Counted from the stretch's first letter, positions 46,563 to 55,953 are shown. The stretch: DNA of 64,000 nt from Desulfovibrionaceae bacterium (GCA_009782775.1 WRIL01000004.1:54004-118003); one strand, 5' to 3'. The notes: generated by a model from the sequence alone, not told the origin. Program-made: numbers and translations.

Positions 46563-47918
46563 TCAGAAACTCCAGACCAGGCCGGCGTTCACGAAGTGCT
46601 GCTCATACTTGTAAAGGGCGCTGTTGGAGGAATTGCGGGTGTACTGCCAGCCGCCCTCGATGGCCCAGGATTCGCTGAGACGGTAGGTCAGCCCGAGGCC
46701 GGCCCGGAAGCGGTCATCCACGCGATCCTCCGTTTCCAGGATAGTGGCCGGGCCATCGTAGTATTCACGGGCAAAGGAAAAGGATGGGGCAAGCTCCAGC
46801 CCGTGGGGGAGCTTGAACAGGTAAGCGGCCGAGCCTTCCCAGCCGTAGTGGCTGTACCTGCGGTTATCGGCCCTGCCTCTCAAATGGCGAATGCCCCAAA
46901 TAAGCTCGTGGTTGTCCTCCCCGAAAAAGCCGCGCAGGTAGCCCCCGGTCCAGCCGTACAGGCCGTTGTACGTGGAGGAGCGGGAATAATCGCGCTCCTC
47001 CACCGCGCCCTTGAGGATCAGGTGCAGGGTGGGGGAAGCGGCCCAGATCAAGGCCCCTTCCGGCCCGTAGGCGGAGACGCGCTGGTAGAATTCGTAATCA
47101 AAGATTTCGTACTTCAGACGGGCCTCGGCCAGGGTGGAGGAACTTAAATGCCGCAGACCAACGGCGGCGCGGCCCCATTGCGCCTCCCGGCTGTGGGAGT
47201 CGTCCAGGGAGCTTGCGGCGTGCCCGCGCCAGAAGAGCCGCACGTCGCCAACCAGCCACCAGGGGCTATCCCGGTAAAAACGTTTGCCCAGGTCCAAATC
47301 CGCGCCCAGGTAAGCCCCGAAGCTGCCCTTGGCCTTGGCGTCGTCCAGGACCACCGGCCACGGGAAATTGCCGAGCCGCACCTCGTTGGAAGCCGGCCCC
47401 AGGTTGGCGTTGGAATCATATTGCAGGCCGGCCCGGAGCTTGCCGTGGAATTGCAGGTCGCTGTAGCGGCTTTCCAGGAGATCCAGGGCTTTATCCGTGT
47501 CTTCTATGGTAGCGCTGGGGTCCAGGGAGCGCATCACCGCCAGGCTGCGTTCCGCGGCCTCGCGGTCGCCCAGGAGCATGTAAACATGGGCCAGTTCGCC
47601 GTACAGGGCCGCCTCGCGGGGGTATTTTTCCAGGAGAGTTTCGTAAGCCATGACCGCCTGATTCCAGCGCTTGCCCCTGGCGGCGGCGCGGGCCAGGCCC
47701 AGGTTCACGGCGTCGTCCTCCGGGGCCAGGCGCAGCAGGCGCATGTAGAGTTCATAGGCCTTGACGGCCTCGCCTTTTTCCAGGAGGGAAGCGGCCTCGG
47801 CCTTGCCCTGCTCCAGGGTGAGAGAGCGGGCCGGGTCGGCGGAGACGGCCCAAAGCGGGACAGCCTGGAAAAAAACCAGGAAGAACGCCGCCAGGAGCAG
47901 CAAGACAGGTATGCGCAT
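46563..47918 (-). CDS. Slam-like TPR/DUF560 outer-membrane barrel protein
   Basis: 451 residues from the ATG at 47918 (another ATG lies 9 bases upstream; AAGGAG serves either). After a signal peptide come three or four TPR units (about 30-145; EAVKAYELYMRLLRLAPEDDAV, AVMAYETLLEKYP). From about residue 165, LRAGLQYDSNANLGP opens a run of alternating beta strands that ends VNAGLVWSF, with the terminal phenylalanine typical of outer-membrane barrels. TPR plus such a barrel is the design of Slam (DUF560) proteins, which move lipoproteins to the cell surface in Neisseria. Here it lies between a FecR-domain protein and a cyclase. Confidence 0.72.
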   Translation of the reverse strand: MRIPVLLLLAAFFLVFFQAVPLWAVSADPARSLTLEQGKAEAASLLEKGEAVKAYELYMRLLRLAPEDDAVNLGLARAAARGKRWNQAVMAYETLLEKYPREAALYGELAHVYMLLGDREAAERSLAVMRSLDPSATIEDTDKALDLLESRYSDLQFHGKLRAGLQYDSNANLGPASNEVRLGNFPWPVVLDDAKAKGSFGAYLGADLDLGKRFYRDSPWWLVGDVRLFWRGHAASSLDDSHSREAQWGRAAVGLRHLSSSTLAEARLKYEIFDYEFYQRVSAYGPEGALIWAASPTLHLILKGAVEERDYSRSSTYNGLYGWTGGYLRGFFGEDNHELIWGIRHLRGRADNRRYSHYGWEGSAAYLFKLPHGLELAPSFSFAREYYDGPATILETEDRVDDRFRAGLGLTYRLSESWAIEGGWQYTRNSSNSALYKYEQHFVNAGLVWSF

Positions 47919-48094
47919 GTATGTCATTCTCCTTCTTCTATGGTCTGGATAATAGCATAAGGACACCATTGGTTTGTACCTTCGTCGAGTTAATGTGCCT
48001 CCATCCAGAATCTCATGTCTCACAGAAAGGCCTGGACCGCTGGAGGTGAAAAACATAAGGAAATCATACGCATGGCAGTCGCTCCTTGGAGTTA

Positions 48095-49342
48095 TTACGG
48101 TTCGCGCTGGCCGGAAAAAGTGCCAAAGTCCGCGTTAGCCCAACCGCTAGGCGCACCAGGCGCAGTACCTATATAATAGCTTCCGTTGACGGAGCCGGTT
48201 GCGGTACTGTATACATCCGACCCCACATTAAGGTTCATACGGGTGTTATTCGAAGGGGCAATCGTAAACAAAGTACCACTACCACCTACCCCCCCTGACC
48301 AGAGTTCACCGGCGAATCCAGTAATTACTGTCGACGACCCTACTCCGTTGAACTGTCCGCTGCCTCCCTGCACCGCGAAATGATTGCTCAAGGTGTTCAT
48401 CGGATTGGCGTCCGTCCCGCCTTTCATAAACGCATCCGTGATGGCTCCGCTACCCAGATCAACATCAAAGCCGAACACCCCATAAGCCAGCGAAGTTGCG
48501 CCAGTTCCAGTCAATAAGTCAGAGGCAGGGGCCGTAAACAGATCACCGCTCACCCTGGCGATGCCCGTATTGTTGCCCGTAGCCAGCAAATTATCCCCCA
48601 AGCGCTGCTTCTCCTGGCCGATATCCGCCAGCGGCGTATCCGGAGGGAGCAGCCCCGGTCCGGAGGCCAGGAACGCGGAAGGCTTTCCACCGCCCGGCTC
48701 CGGCGCGGCCGCGGCCACCCCGGACCCGCCCAGCAGGGCCAGGTCCCGGCCCAGATCCCGCCGGTCCTGCGGCCGGATAGGCTCAAGCCGGAGGGGATCG
48801 GAAGGGATGGTAATCTTGCTGCCGCTGGGCACATTGATGCCGTTGACATAGACCTGGCGCAGGGTGTTTTCCACGTAAACCGTGGTCACGCCCCCGCCCG
48901 TCCGCAGGCTTACGATGGTGCCGCGTATGCCCACCGAGGCCTCCGGGGTGGCAATCTTGAAGCCGTCCGGGTTCTGGTCGACGATCTTGCCGGTAATCGC
49001 CCGGATCACCCCCTGCGGCACACGCAGGCCAAAGCCCGATTTGCTCCCGGAATCCGCGTATTCGCTCATCTCCATGACCGTATTCGGGCCGATGCTGACC
49101 GCGCTGTCGTCGTTAAAGAGGATCTTCACCCGGCCGGAGGCGTCGGTGCTGACGGTGTCGGAAAGGCGCAGGCCGGCGTGCAAATCCAGGGCCTCGGTCA
49201 GCCCGTCACGTAAGACGGAGGCGCCCGGGTTAAGGGCGATGACTTTGCCGATATCCTGGCCGGACTCCGCGGCTACGGCCGCCGGGCTCGCTGGAAGCAG
49301 AAGCAGGATCAGCAGAAAAAAAACTTCCGGGAGGCGACGCAT
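48095..49342 (-). CDS. FecR-domain protein with Gly-rich beta C-terminus
   Basis: 415 residues. A signal peptide (about 1-24) is followed by a FecR domain: LHAGLRLSDTVSTDASGRVKILFNDDSAVSIGPNT, GVIRAITGKI and ATPEASVGIRGT. A proline/glycine-rich linker (about 200-250) follows. The last 150 residues alternate short beta strands with glycine turns (FDVDLGSGAITDAF, SGQFNG, ITGFAGELWSGG, NGSYYIGTAPGAP) and recall TbpB-type lipoprotein barrels, which are Slam cargo; this similarity is by eye only. AAAGGAG precedes the ATG. It is the first gene of the minus-strand group. Confidence 0.75.
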   Translation of the reverse strand: MRRLPEVFFLLILLLLPASPAAVAAESGQDIGKVIALNPGASVLRDGLTEALDLHAGLRLSDTVSTDASGRVKILFNDDSAVSIGPNTVMEMSEYADSGSKSGFGLRVPQGVIRAITGKIVDQNPDGFKIATPEASVGIRGTIVSLRTGGGVTTVYVENTLRQVYVNGINVPSGSKITIPSDPLRLEPIRPQDRRDLGRDLALLGGSGVAAAAPEPGGGKPSAFLASGPGLLPPDTPLADIGQEKQRLGDNLLATGNNTGIARVSGDLFTAPASDLLTGTGATSLAYGVFGFDVDLGSGAITDAFMKGGTDANPMNTLSNHFAVQGGSGQFNGVGSSTVITGFAGELWSGGVGGSGTLFTIAPSNNTRMNLNVGSDVYSTATGSVNGSYYIGTAPGAPSGWANADFGTFSGQREP

Positions 49343-49581
49343 GGCAGGCTCCTTTGGATTGCAAAAAAATAATTCACTCTTGTTATGATTAAATGCCTGC
49401 CCGTTGTTGGTAAAGAAAAATAAAACGCCAAGGATTTTATTTTTATAAGCATGAAAATTTAATAATAAATATCACTATATTATGCACAAACTCCCGCGCA
49501 TGGGCCAACAAGTCTAGACTTTTTATGAAGCTATCCCCGGAATATTTTACTTTTTACCGCGCCGGGTTTATAAGCGAAAAT

Positions 49582-50967
49582 ATGCGAAAGATCCCCGCCC
49601 TGCTACTCACGGCCTGCCTGCTGGCCCTGCCGGACTCCGGGACGACCGCGCCCCTGTCCCTGCCCCGCTCCCTGCCGGAACGGCCGGGCATGGCGGCTTT
49701 GCAGACCGTGCTGCGTGACCTCGCCGGAAAACGCATGGAAATCCTTTCCATCCAGCGCGAACTGGTCAACCGCCCGGCCATCGGCCCGGAGGCCGGGGGC
49801 CGGGGGGAAGAGGACAAGGCCAACTGGCTGACCGCCTACCTGGCTGAAAAAGGCGTCCCCATGGTGGAACGCCTGGATTCGGTGGACCGGGTGCAAAGCC
49901 TGGAGAGCGGCTCGGCCCGCGACGTGCGTCCCAACATCCTGGCCGTCCATCCGGGACGCCACGGCCTGGAAAAAGGCCGCACCCTGTGGATCGTCTGCCA
50001 TATGCACGTCGCCCACCCCGGCCCCCCGGAACTGTGGCAGGGGTCGCCCTGGAAGCTCCGGGTGGAGGGTAACACCATTTACGGGCGCGGGGTCATGGAC
50101 AACTACCAGTCGATCACCGCCGCCCTGCTGCTTCTGGAAAGCCTGAGCCGGAACAAACTGACCCCGGATCTGAACCTCGGACTGGTGCTGCACGCCCAAA
50201 ATTCCGGCTTCCGGCATGTTCTGCAAACCCGCCCGGACCTGTTTATGGCCGAGGATCTGTACCTGGTGCCGGATTTCGGCAGCCCGGACGGGATGGCGGT
50301 CAGCCTGGCGGAAAAGGGCTTTTTGTGGCTGAAGCTGACCTTCCACGGCGAAAGCCGCCATGCCTCCGAAGGCCGGGGGCGCTTCAGCGCCCTGGCGGCC
50401 GGCGCGGAGCTGATCCACCGCCTGCCGGAACTCGGCCGGGATTTCCCCGGCCAGGACGAACTTTTCGCCGACCCGGTCCCGGCCTGCACCCCGACACAGG
50501 CGGCCACCAGTCCCGGGGGCATCAATTCCGTGGCCTCTTCTTACTCCTTGCACCTGGATTGCCGCTTTATCCATCCCCACGAGGCGGAGGCCCTGGAAGA
50601 AAAGACGGCCGCGCTGGCGCGGAGCCTGGAGCAGGAACACGGGGTCAAAAGCGAACTGGCCGTCCTGGCGCGCTTTCCGGGCGCGGCTCCCACCCCGCCG
50701 GACAGCGAAATCGTCCAGGCTTTGCGCCGGGCCGTGGGCAAAGCGCTACCCGGAACCGGCCCCCTGATCGCCCAGGGCAGCAACACCAATACCGCGGCCT
50801 CCATATTGCGGGAAAAGGGCCTGCCGGTGGCGGCCTGGGCCAAAATTAACCCGGCCAACCGCCAGATAGCCAACGAATACGCCTATATCGAAGATCACCT
50901 GGACGAGGCGCGGGTTTTCGCCCGCCTGCTTTTTGACCAGGAAATTCCTTCGGCGGAGCGGCCGTGA
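49582..50967 (+). CDS. M20-family peptidase homologue, probably inactive
   Basis: 461 residues from ATG 49582, where a signal peptide begins (RKIPALLLTACLLALP); an in-frame ATG 57 bases upstream lacks a ribosome site. The fold follows M20 DapE/ArgE-like enzymes closely (WIVCHMHVAHPG, IYGRGVMDN, GFLWLKLTFHG). Yet catalytic positions differ: His140-Met-His142 instead of H-x-D, Gln206-Asn207 where the catalytic Glu-Glu should be, and NRQIANEY instead of HQPNEY near the end. Only His140, Asp173 and Asp231 keep metal ligands. It overlaps the membrane LuxR gene by 4 bases and may bind a ligand for it. Confidence 0.85.
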   Translation: MRKIPALLLTACLLALPDSGTTAPLSLPRSLPERPGMAALQTVLRDLAGKRMEILSIQRELVNRPAIGPEAGGRGEEDKANWLTAYLAEKGVPMVERLDSVDRVQSLESGSARDVRPNILAVHPGRHGLEKGRTLWIVCHMHVAHPGPPELWQGSPWKLRVEGNTIYGRGVMDNYQSITAALLLLESLSRNKLTPDLNLGLVLHAQNSGFRHVLQTRPDLFMAEDLYLVPDFGSPDGMAVSLAEKGFLWLKLTFHGESRHASEGRGRFSALAAGAELIHRLPELGRDFPGQDELFADPVPACTPTQAATSPGGINSVASSYSLHLDCRFIHPHEAEALEEKTAALARSLEQEHGVKSELAVLARFPGAAPTPPDSEIVQALRRAVGKALPGTGPLIAQGSNTNTAASILREKGLPVAAWAKINPANRQIANEYAYIEDHLDEARVFARLLFDQEIPSAERP

Positions 50968-52334
50968 CGGGGCTGACGGGACGGGACGTTTACGCCGGGC
51001 TGGGTTTCGGCCTGGGCTTCGGCTGGCTGTGGTTCCCCGCCCCGCAAGAATACTGGCTCCCGGAAGTCCTGTGGGGCTCGCCGTTCCAAGGCGGCGGGCT
51101 CTTCTTTCTGGCCGCGCTCTTCACCGGGTTCATGCTTTGCGGCCTCCTGGCCGGGCGCTTTCCCAAGAGCGGGTTCAGGCTCACGCCTCCGGGCGATGCG
51201 GTCCACGGCGCGAGCCTGATCTTGCTGGCAACGGCCCTGCTGCCCGCCTGGCCCGCCTCCGGTTCCGCCGCCTATATGCCCGCTCTGTGCCTGGCCGGTC
51301 TGGCTTTGGGCCAGGGCCTTTACTGGGGAGGGACTTTACTGGCCCTGCCGGCCAGAGAAAGCGGCGCGGCCTTCCTGGCCGCCGCCCTGGCCCAGCTCGG
51401 CCTGAGCCTGCTGGACCAGATCGCCGCTGGAAACTGGCGGCGCGCGCTCATGCTTCTTTCCCTGGCCGCTGCCTGGATGGCCGCCCGCCGCCTGACCCTG
51501 CTGACGCGAAAGCTCACAGAGACCCCGCGCCCGCGAGGCAGACCGGCCAAGGAGCAAAACCCAACACCCGCCCGGCCCGCGGCCCCTACTCGCTTGCGCG
51601 GGCTTTACGGCAAGGCGGGGGCTGGAGCCTTCGCGTTTTTACTGGCCGGAACGGCGCTACTGCCGCCGCCGGCCGCCGCGCCGCTTCCCGGCATCGCCCT
51701 CCTGAGCGCCTGCGGCGCGCTGGCCGGCTTCCTGATCTGTCGCTTCAGCCCCTCGCCGCGCTTACTCAGCCCGGCCCCGGCGCTGCTCGGCCTGGTCCTG
51801 GCCGTTTTTCCAGGCGCGGCCTGGAACTGGATGGCCGCGCCCTTCGCCGAAGGATTGTTCTGCCTCCCGGCCCTGACTTTAATCCCCCGGCCCGACGGTC
51901 CGGACAGTTCTGCCAATCCGGCCAGCACGGCACGGCGCGCCGCCCTATTGCTGGCTGGGGCGCTGGCCCTGTCTTTTCCGGCCTATGCCCTGCCGGCCTC
52001 CGGAACCTCCTCCCTGGTCATCGGACTCGCCAGCCTGCTGCTGGCGGGAGCGCTGGCGCTTTCTCCGCTACGTCCGCCACGTCCGGACGGGAATAAGGCT
52101 GTGAAAGGCATAAGCGCAACAGGGCCGGGACCGAAGGAACACGGTCCCGGCCTGACCCGGCGTGAGCTTGAAATCCTGGACTGCCTGGAACAGGGCATGA
52201 GGGACTCGCAAATCGCCGCCCACCTCGGCATCCGGGAGGCGACCGCGCGCTATCACCTCGCCAACATGTTCAGAAAAACCGGCTGCCGGACCCGCGCCAG
52301 GCTGGCCTCCATCCGGCGGGAAAAGACGGCGTGA
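50964..52334 (+). CDS. Membrane-bound LuxR-type regulator
   Basis: 456 residues from a GTG overlapping the stop of the M20 gene, with CGGAG upstream. The N-terminal 365 residues hold about ten to twelve hydrophobic segments rich in alanine, leucine and glycine. The C-terminal 65 residues are a LuxR/GerE helix-turn-helix: LTRRELEILDCLEQGMRDSQIAAHLGI and TARYHLANMFRKTGC. The design, transporter-like membrane domain plus LuxR output, suggests direct sensing at the membrane. Targets are unknown. GC content is extreme here compared with neighbours. Confidence 0.88.
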   Translation: MTGLTGRDVYAGLGFGLGFGWLWFPAPQEYWLPEVLWGSPFQGGGLFFLAALFTGFMLCGLLAGRFPKSGFRLTPPGDAVHGASLILLATALLPAWPASGSAAYMPALCLAGLALGQGLYWGGTLLALPARESGAAFLAAALAQLGLSLLDQIAAGNWRRALMLLSLAAAWMAARRLTLLTRKLTETPRPRGRPAKEQNPTPARPAAPTRLRGLYGKAGAGAFAFLLAGTALLPPPAAAPLPGIALLSACGALAGFLICRFSPSPRLLSPAPALLGLVLAVFPGAAWNWMAAPFAEGLFCLPALTLIPRPDGPDSSANPASTARRAALLLAGALALSFPAYALPASGTSSLVIGLASLLLAGALALSPLRPPRPDGNKAVKGISATGPGPKEHGPGLTRRELEILDCLEQGMRDSQIAAHLGIREATARYHLANMFRKTGCRTRARLASIRREKTA

Positions 52335-52344
52335 GCGGCGCTCT

Positions 52345-52794
52345 TCAGGCCTGGATGAAGGCCGCCTGCCCGGCATAGGCCTCCAAGGCGCGGCTCCTGG
52401 CCCTGGTGGAAAGTTCCGCGGCCCGCGTGGCCACCCGCATATCCGCCAGCGACATTTCCCCATTGGCCGTAGCCGCCCTGCGCGCCGTCTCGGCCTGGAT
52501 CGCGGCCTCCTCGTCGCTTGCGGGAGAAGAAACGATGCTGATGTCCACAGAGCCGCCGATGGCGTACTGTCTGCCATCCGGGCCTGTCTGGTAATCATAG
52601 CGCGCCGGGCCGGTCGCCTGGCCGCCGGCGGCCAGGATATGCGCGCTTTCGTGCCCGCGCACCAACAGATCTCTGGCCTGAAGCCTTTCCAGGAGTTCCC
52701 GGTCCGCGGCGCTCTTATCCCCCGCGCCGGGGAGGCCGCCGTGCTCCTCGCCGGGAGGCCGCATCTGCCACGAAGATGACGCTGTAATTTGCAT
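52345..52794 (-). CDS. SprA-like putative metalloprotease
   Basis: 149 residues with an HExxH zinc motif (His48, Glu49, His52) in RDLLVRGHESAHILAAGG, followed by YDYQTGPDGRQYAIGGSVDIS, the pattern of the SprA-related/CJM1_0395 metalloprotease family. A C-terminal helix is rich in alanine. No signal peptide is visible. AAGGAAAC precedes the ATG. It is convergent with the LuxR gene, whose stop lies 10 bases away. Substrate unknown. Confidence 0.8.
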   Translation of the reverse strand: MQITASSSWQMRPPGEEHGGLPGAGDKSAADRELLERLQARDLLVRGHESAHILAAGGQATGPARYDYQTGPDGRQYAIGGSVDISIVSSPASDEEAAIQAETARRAATANGEMSLADMRVATRAAELSTRARSRALEAYAGQAAFIQA

Positions 52795-53127
52795 ATTTGT
52801 TTCCTTTTCAGGCAGAACAATGCCTATTTTACCACCTGTCAGTCTTTTCGGAAAATTTTAAGGGTACTTTAGGTTCTTTATAAAAATCGTCTGCTCCCGA
52901 CAACGGACGCGGCCATTCCGGGCAAGCGGCAACGCCGCAGTTTTAAAATTATAATCAACTATCCCTACAGGTTATAACTTAAACTGAGCATTGCCGAGCA
53001 ATCCGCCGGATTGACAAAATTCATTTTTTTTGAGAATCTCTAGAAACTGAAGCGCTCACTTGTTTTCCGCGTAACCCGCTGAGGTTTTTATTTTTTTACA
53101 ATACCCACACAGATTGCAGGAGTTTAC
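52795..53127 (+). promoter_or_regulatory. Regulatory region upstream of nrdD
   Basis: 333 bases without a gene. TTGACA at 53011, a 17-base spacer and GAATCT at 53034 form a possible promoter in an AT-rich stretch with a T-run. No clear NrdR box or FNR site was seen. AGGAG stands before the nrdD ATG. Confidence 0.4.
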
Positions 53128-55224
53128 ATGCACTTTACGGCCATTAAAAAACGGGACGGAAACCTCGCGGAATTCGATGCCGCCAAAATCACCTCCGCCA
53201 TACTAAAAGCGGGCAAAGCCACCGGGGAATTTGAAGAACGCGAGGCCCGCCGCCTGACCATGCAGGTGCTCTCCTTGGCCAGGGCCGTGAACCTGCCGGA
53301 TACGCCGGACGTGGAAAGCATTCAGGATGTGGTTGAACGCGTGCTCCTCGATTCTTCCTTCCGGGCCACGGCCAAGGCTTATATCCTTTACCGCGAACAG
53401 CGCGCCCAGATGCGCCGGATAAAAACCAAGGCCAACGTGGACCTCATGGAAGGCTACCTGAACAAAATGGACTGGCGCGTGCGGGAAAACAGCAACATGG
53501 GCTTTTCGCTGCAAGGCCTGAACAACTATATCGCCTCCGACATCACCTCCGAATACTGGCTGAACCGCATTTACACCCCGGCCATCCGCAAGGCGCACGC
53601 GGACGGCGACCTGCACATCCACGACCTGAACCTTTTGTCCGTCTATTGCGTGGGCTGGGATCTTGCCGACCTCCTGCGCCAGGGGTTCAAGGGCATAGCC
53701 GGCAACGTGGAAAGTGCGCCCCCCCGGCACCTGCGCACCGCCCTGGGGCAACTGGTCAACTTCTTCTACACCTTGCAGGGCGAGGCCGCGGGCGCGCAGG
53801 CCGTCTCCAGTTTCGACACCTATCTCGCCCCCTTCATCCGCTATGACAAGCTGGAGTTCGCGGAGGTAAAACAGGCCCTGCAGGAATTCGTCTTCAACAT
53901 CAACATCCCCACGCGGGTGGGCTTCCAGACGCCTTTTACCAATATCACCCTGGATATGCATGTGCCGGAAATGATGAAGCGCACGCCGGTAATCCTTGGC
54001 GGCCGGGACCAGGAAGAGGTTTACGGCGATTTCCAGCCGGAAATGGACCTCCTGAACCAGGCCTTCGCCGAGGTGATGATGGATGGGGACAACAAGGGGC
54101 GGGTGTTTACCTTCCCCATTCCCACCTACAACATCACCAGAAATTTTGACTGGACGAACAAACGCTTCGAGCCCATCTGGCAAATGGCGGGGCGCTACGG
54201 CATCCCGTATTTCTCCAACTTCGTCAATTCCGATATGTCGCCGGATGACGCCCGTTCCATGTGTTGCCGCCTACGTCTGGACAACCGGGAACTGCGCAAG
54301 AGGGGCGGCGGCCTTTTCGGGGCCAATCCGCTCACCGGCTCCATCGGCGTCGTGACCGTCAATCTGCCCCGCCTCGGCCACCAAGCCAAAGACGAACAGG
54401 ATTTTCTGAGCCGCCTGGACAAGCTCATGGAACTGGCCAAAGAAAGCCTGAACATCAAACGCAAGGAACTGGAACGCTTCACCGAAGGCGGGCTGTATCC
54501 CTACACCACCTTCTACCTGCGCGATGTCAAAGCCCGCACGGGCACCTATTGGGCGAACCACTTTTCCACCATCGGCCTAGTGGGCATGAACGAGGCCTGC
54601 CTGAACCTGTTACGGGAAAATATCGCCTCTGAAGAGGGGCAGGCCTTTGCCCTGCGCGTGCTCGCGCACATGCGCGAAAAACTGGAAGCCTTCCAGGAGG
54701 AAACCGGGAATTTCTTTAACCTGGAAGCGACCCCGGCCGAAGGAACTTCGTACCGGCTGGCCCTGCTCGACAAAAAACGCTTCCCGGGGATCCTCTTCGC
54801 CAACGGCAAGGCCAACGGCATCGCCCCGTATTATACCAATTCCACGCACCTGCCGGTGGACTTCTCCTCTGACATCTTTGACGTTCTGGATTTGCAGGAC
54901 AATCTCCAGGGAAGCTACACCGGCGGGACGGTGCTGCACGGTTTTATCGGCGAGGAGGTTTCAGACACCGGGGCGGTGCGGGACCTGGTAAAAACCATCA
55001 CCACGCAATATAAACTCCCCTATTTCACCCTTACCCCGACCTTCAGCATCTGCTCGGAGCACGGCTACCTCAAGGGAGAGCAGGCGCAATGCCCCGTCTG
55101 CCGCGCCCCGGCGGAGATTTATTCGCGGGTCGTGGGGTATCTGAGACCAGTTCAGCGCTGGAACGACGGCAAACAGGCTGAATACGCGGACCGTACCCCC
55201 TATCAGGTGGCCGCGAACTGCTGA
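53128..55224 (+). CDS. nrdD: Anaerobic ribonucleoside-triphosphate reductase
   Basis: 698 residues. An ATP-cone (about 4-95; IKKRDGNLAEFDAAKI) gives allosteric control by ATP/dATP. The catalytic barrel has NMGFSLQGLNNYIA, IHIPTRV-like NINIPTRVGFQTPFTNI and SMCCRLRLDNRE with active-site cysteines. The C-terminus carries a zinc site (CSEHGY and CPVC) and the glycyl radical Gly670 in RVVGYL. The enzyme makes deoxynucleotides without oxygen. The activase gene nrdG follows after 23 bases. Confidence 0.97.
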   Translation: MHFTAIKKRDGNLAEFDAAKITSAILKAGKATGEFEEREARRLTMQVLSLARAVNLPDTPDVESIQDVVERVLLDSSFRATAKAYILYREQRAQMRRIKTKANVDLMEGYLNKMDWRVRENSNMGFSLQGLNNYIASDITSEYWLNRIYTPAIRKAHADGDLHIHDLNLLSVYCVGWDLADLLRQGFKGIAGNVESAPPRHLRTALGQLVNFFYTLQGEAAGAQAVSSFDTYLAPFIRYDKLEFAEVKQALQEFVFNINIPTRVGFQTPFTNITLDMHVPEMMKRTPVILGGRDQEEVYGDFQPEMDLLNQAFAEVMMDGDNKGRVFTFPIPTYNITRNFDWTNKRFEPIWQMAGRYGIPYFSNFVNSDMSPDDARSMCCRLRLDNRELRKRGGGLFGANPLTGSIGVVTVNLPRLGHQAKDEQDFLSRLDKLMELAKESLNIKRKELERFTEGGLYPYTTFYLRDVKARTGTYWANHFSTIGLVGMNEACLNLLRENIASEEGQAFALRVLAHMREKLEAFQEETGNFFNLEATPAEGTSYRLALLDKKRFPGILFANGKANGIAPYYTNSTHLPVDFSSDIFDVLDLQDNLQGSYTGGTVLHGFIGEEVSDTGAVRDLVKTITTQYKLPYFTLTPTFSICSEHGYLKGEQAQCPVCRAPAEIYSRVVGYLRPVQRWNDGKQAEYADRTPYQVAANC

Positions 55225-55247
55225 CGCGCCGTTGCCCGGAAAAAAAC

Positions 55248-55934
55248 ATGCGCATAGGCGGCCTCCAAAAAACCACCCTGCTGGATTTCCCCGGAAAGGT
55301 CGGCGCGGTTGTCTTCACCCAGGGCTGTAACTTCACCTGTCCATACTGCCATAACTCTGAGTTGGCGGGCGGCGGGAGGGAGGGGCTTTCCCTCGCTGAA
55401 GTTATGACCTTCTTGGAAAAACGCCGCAATGTCCTTAAAGGTGTGGTCATCTCCGGGGGAGAGCCTACCCTGCACGAGGGGCTGTCCGGTTTTTGCGCCG
55501 CCCTCAAAGAGCTCGGCTATGCCGTCAAGCTGGACACCAACGGCAGCAGGCCGGAGGTGTTGCGCGATCTGCTCATGGCGGACCTTCTGGACTATGTGGC
55601 CATGGATGTGAAGGCCGACCCGGAGGATTACCCGGAGGCGATATGTCCGGACGCAAGCGGGGGAAACGTCCGGCGCAGCATGGCCCTGCTTGAGGAATCC
55701 GGGATAAGACACGAATTCCGCATCCCCTGTGTGGCCCCATTTATAGATATGGACAGTTTCGCGGCGATCCTGGGACATATCCGCAAAGCCACACTTTTTT
55801 TGCAGGCTGTCCGCCTCGAACGCGTCCTGCGGGCGGATTTTTTCGCGCACCAAGGACGGATCCTGGATAAAAGCGAAATGGAGACCCTCTCGCGAACGGC
55901 CGTGCGAAAAAATGTGGACTGCCGGCTCCGCTGA
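55248..55934 (+). CDS. nrdG: Anaerobic NrdD-activating radical-SAM protein
   Basis: 228 residues with CNFTCPYC (Cys27, Cys31, Cys34) binding the SAM [4Fe-4S] cluster, VVISGGEPTLH and LDTNGSRP. It makes the glycyl radical on NrdD. It belongs to the longer, PflA-like NrdG type common in anaerobes rather than the short E. coli type. It directly follows nrdD. Confidence 0.93.
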   Translation: MRIGGLQKTTLLDFPGKVGAVVFTQGCNFTCPYCHNSELAGGGREGLSLAEVMTFLEKRRNVLKGVVISGGEPTLHEGLSGFCAALKELGYAVKLDTNGSRPEVLRDLLMADLLDYVAMDVKADPEDYPEAICPDASGGNVRRSMALLEESGIRHEFRIPCVAPFIDMDSFAAILGHIRKATLFLQAVRLERVLRADFFAHQGRILDKSEMETLSRTAVRKNVDCRLR

Positions 55935-55953
55935 ACGAACTGGCCGGCGAGCC

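Noticed and set aside
49603..50640. 345-codon minus-strand frame inside the M20 gene
   Set aside because: It is an effect of very high GC content; no start signal and no recognisable sequence.
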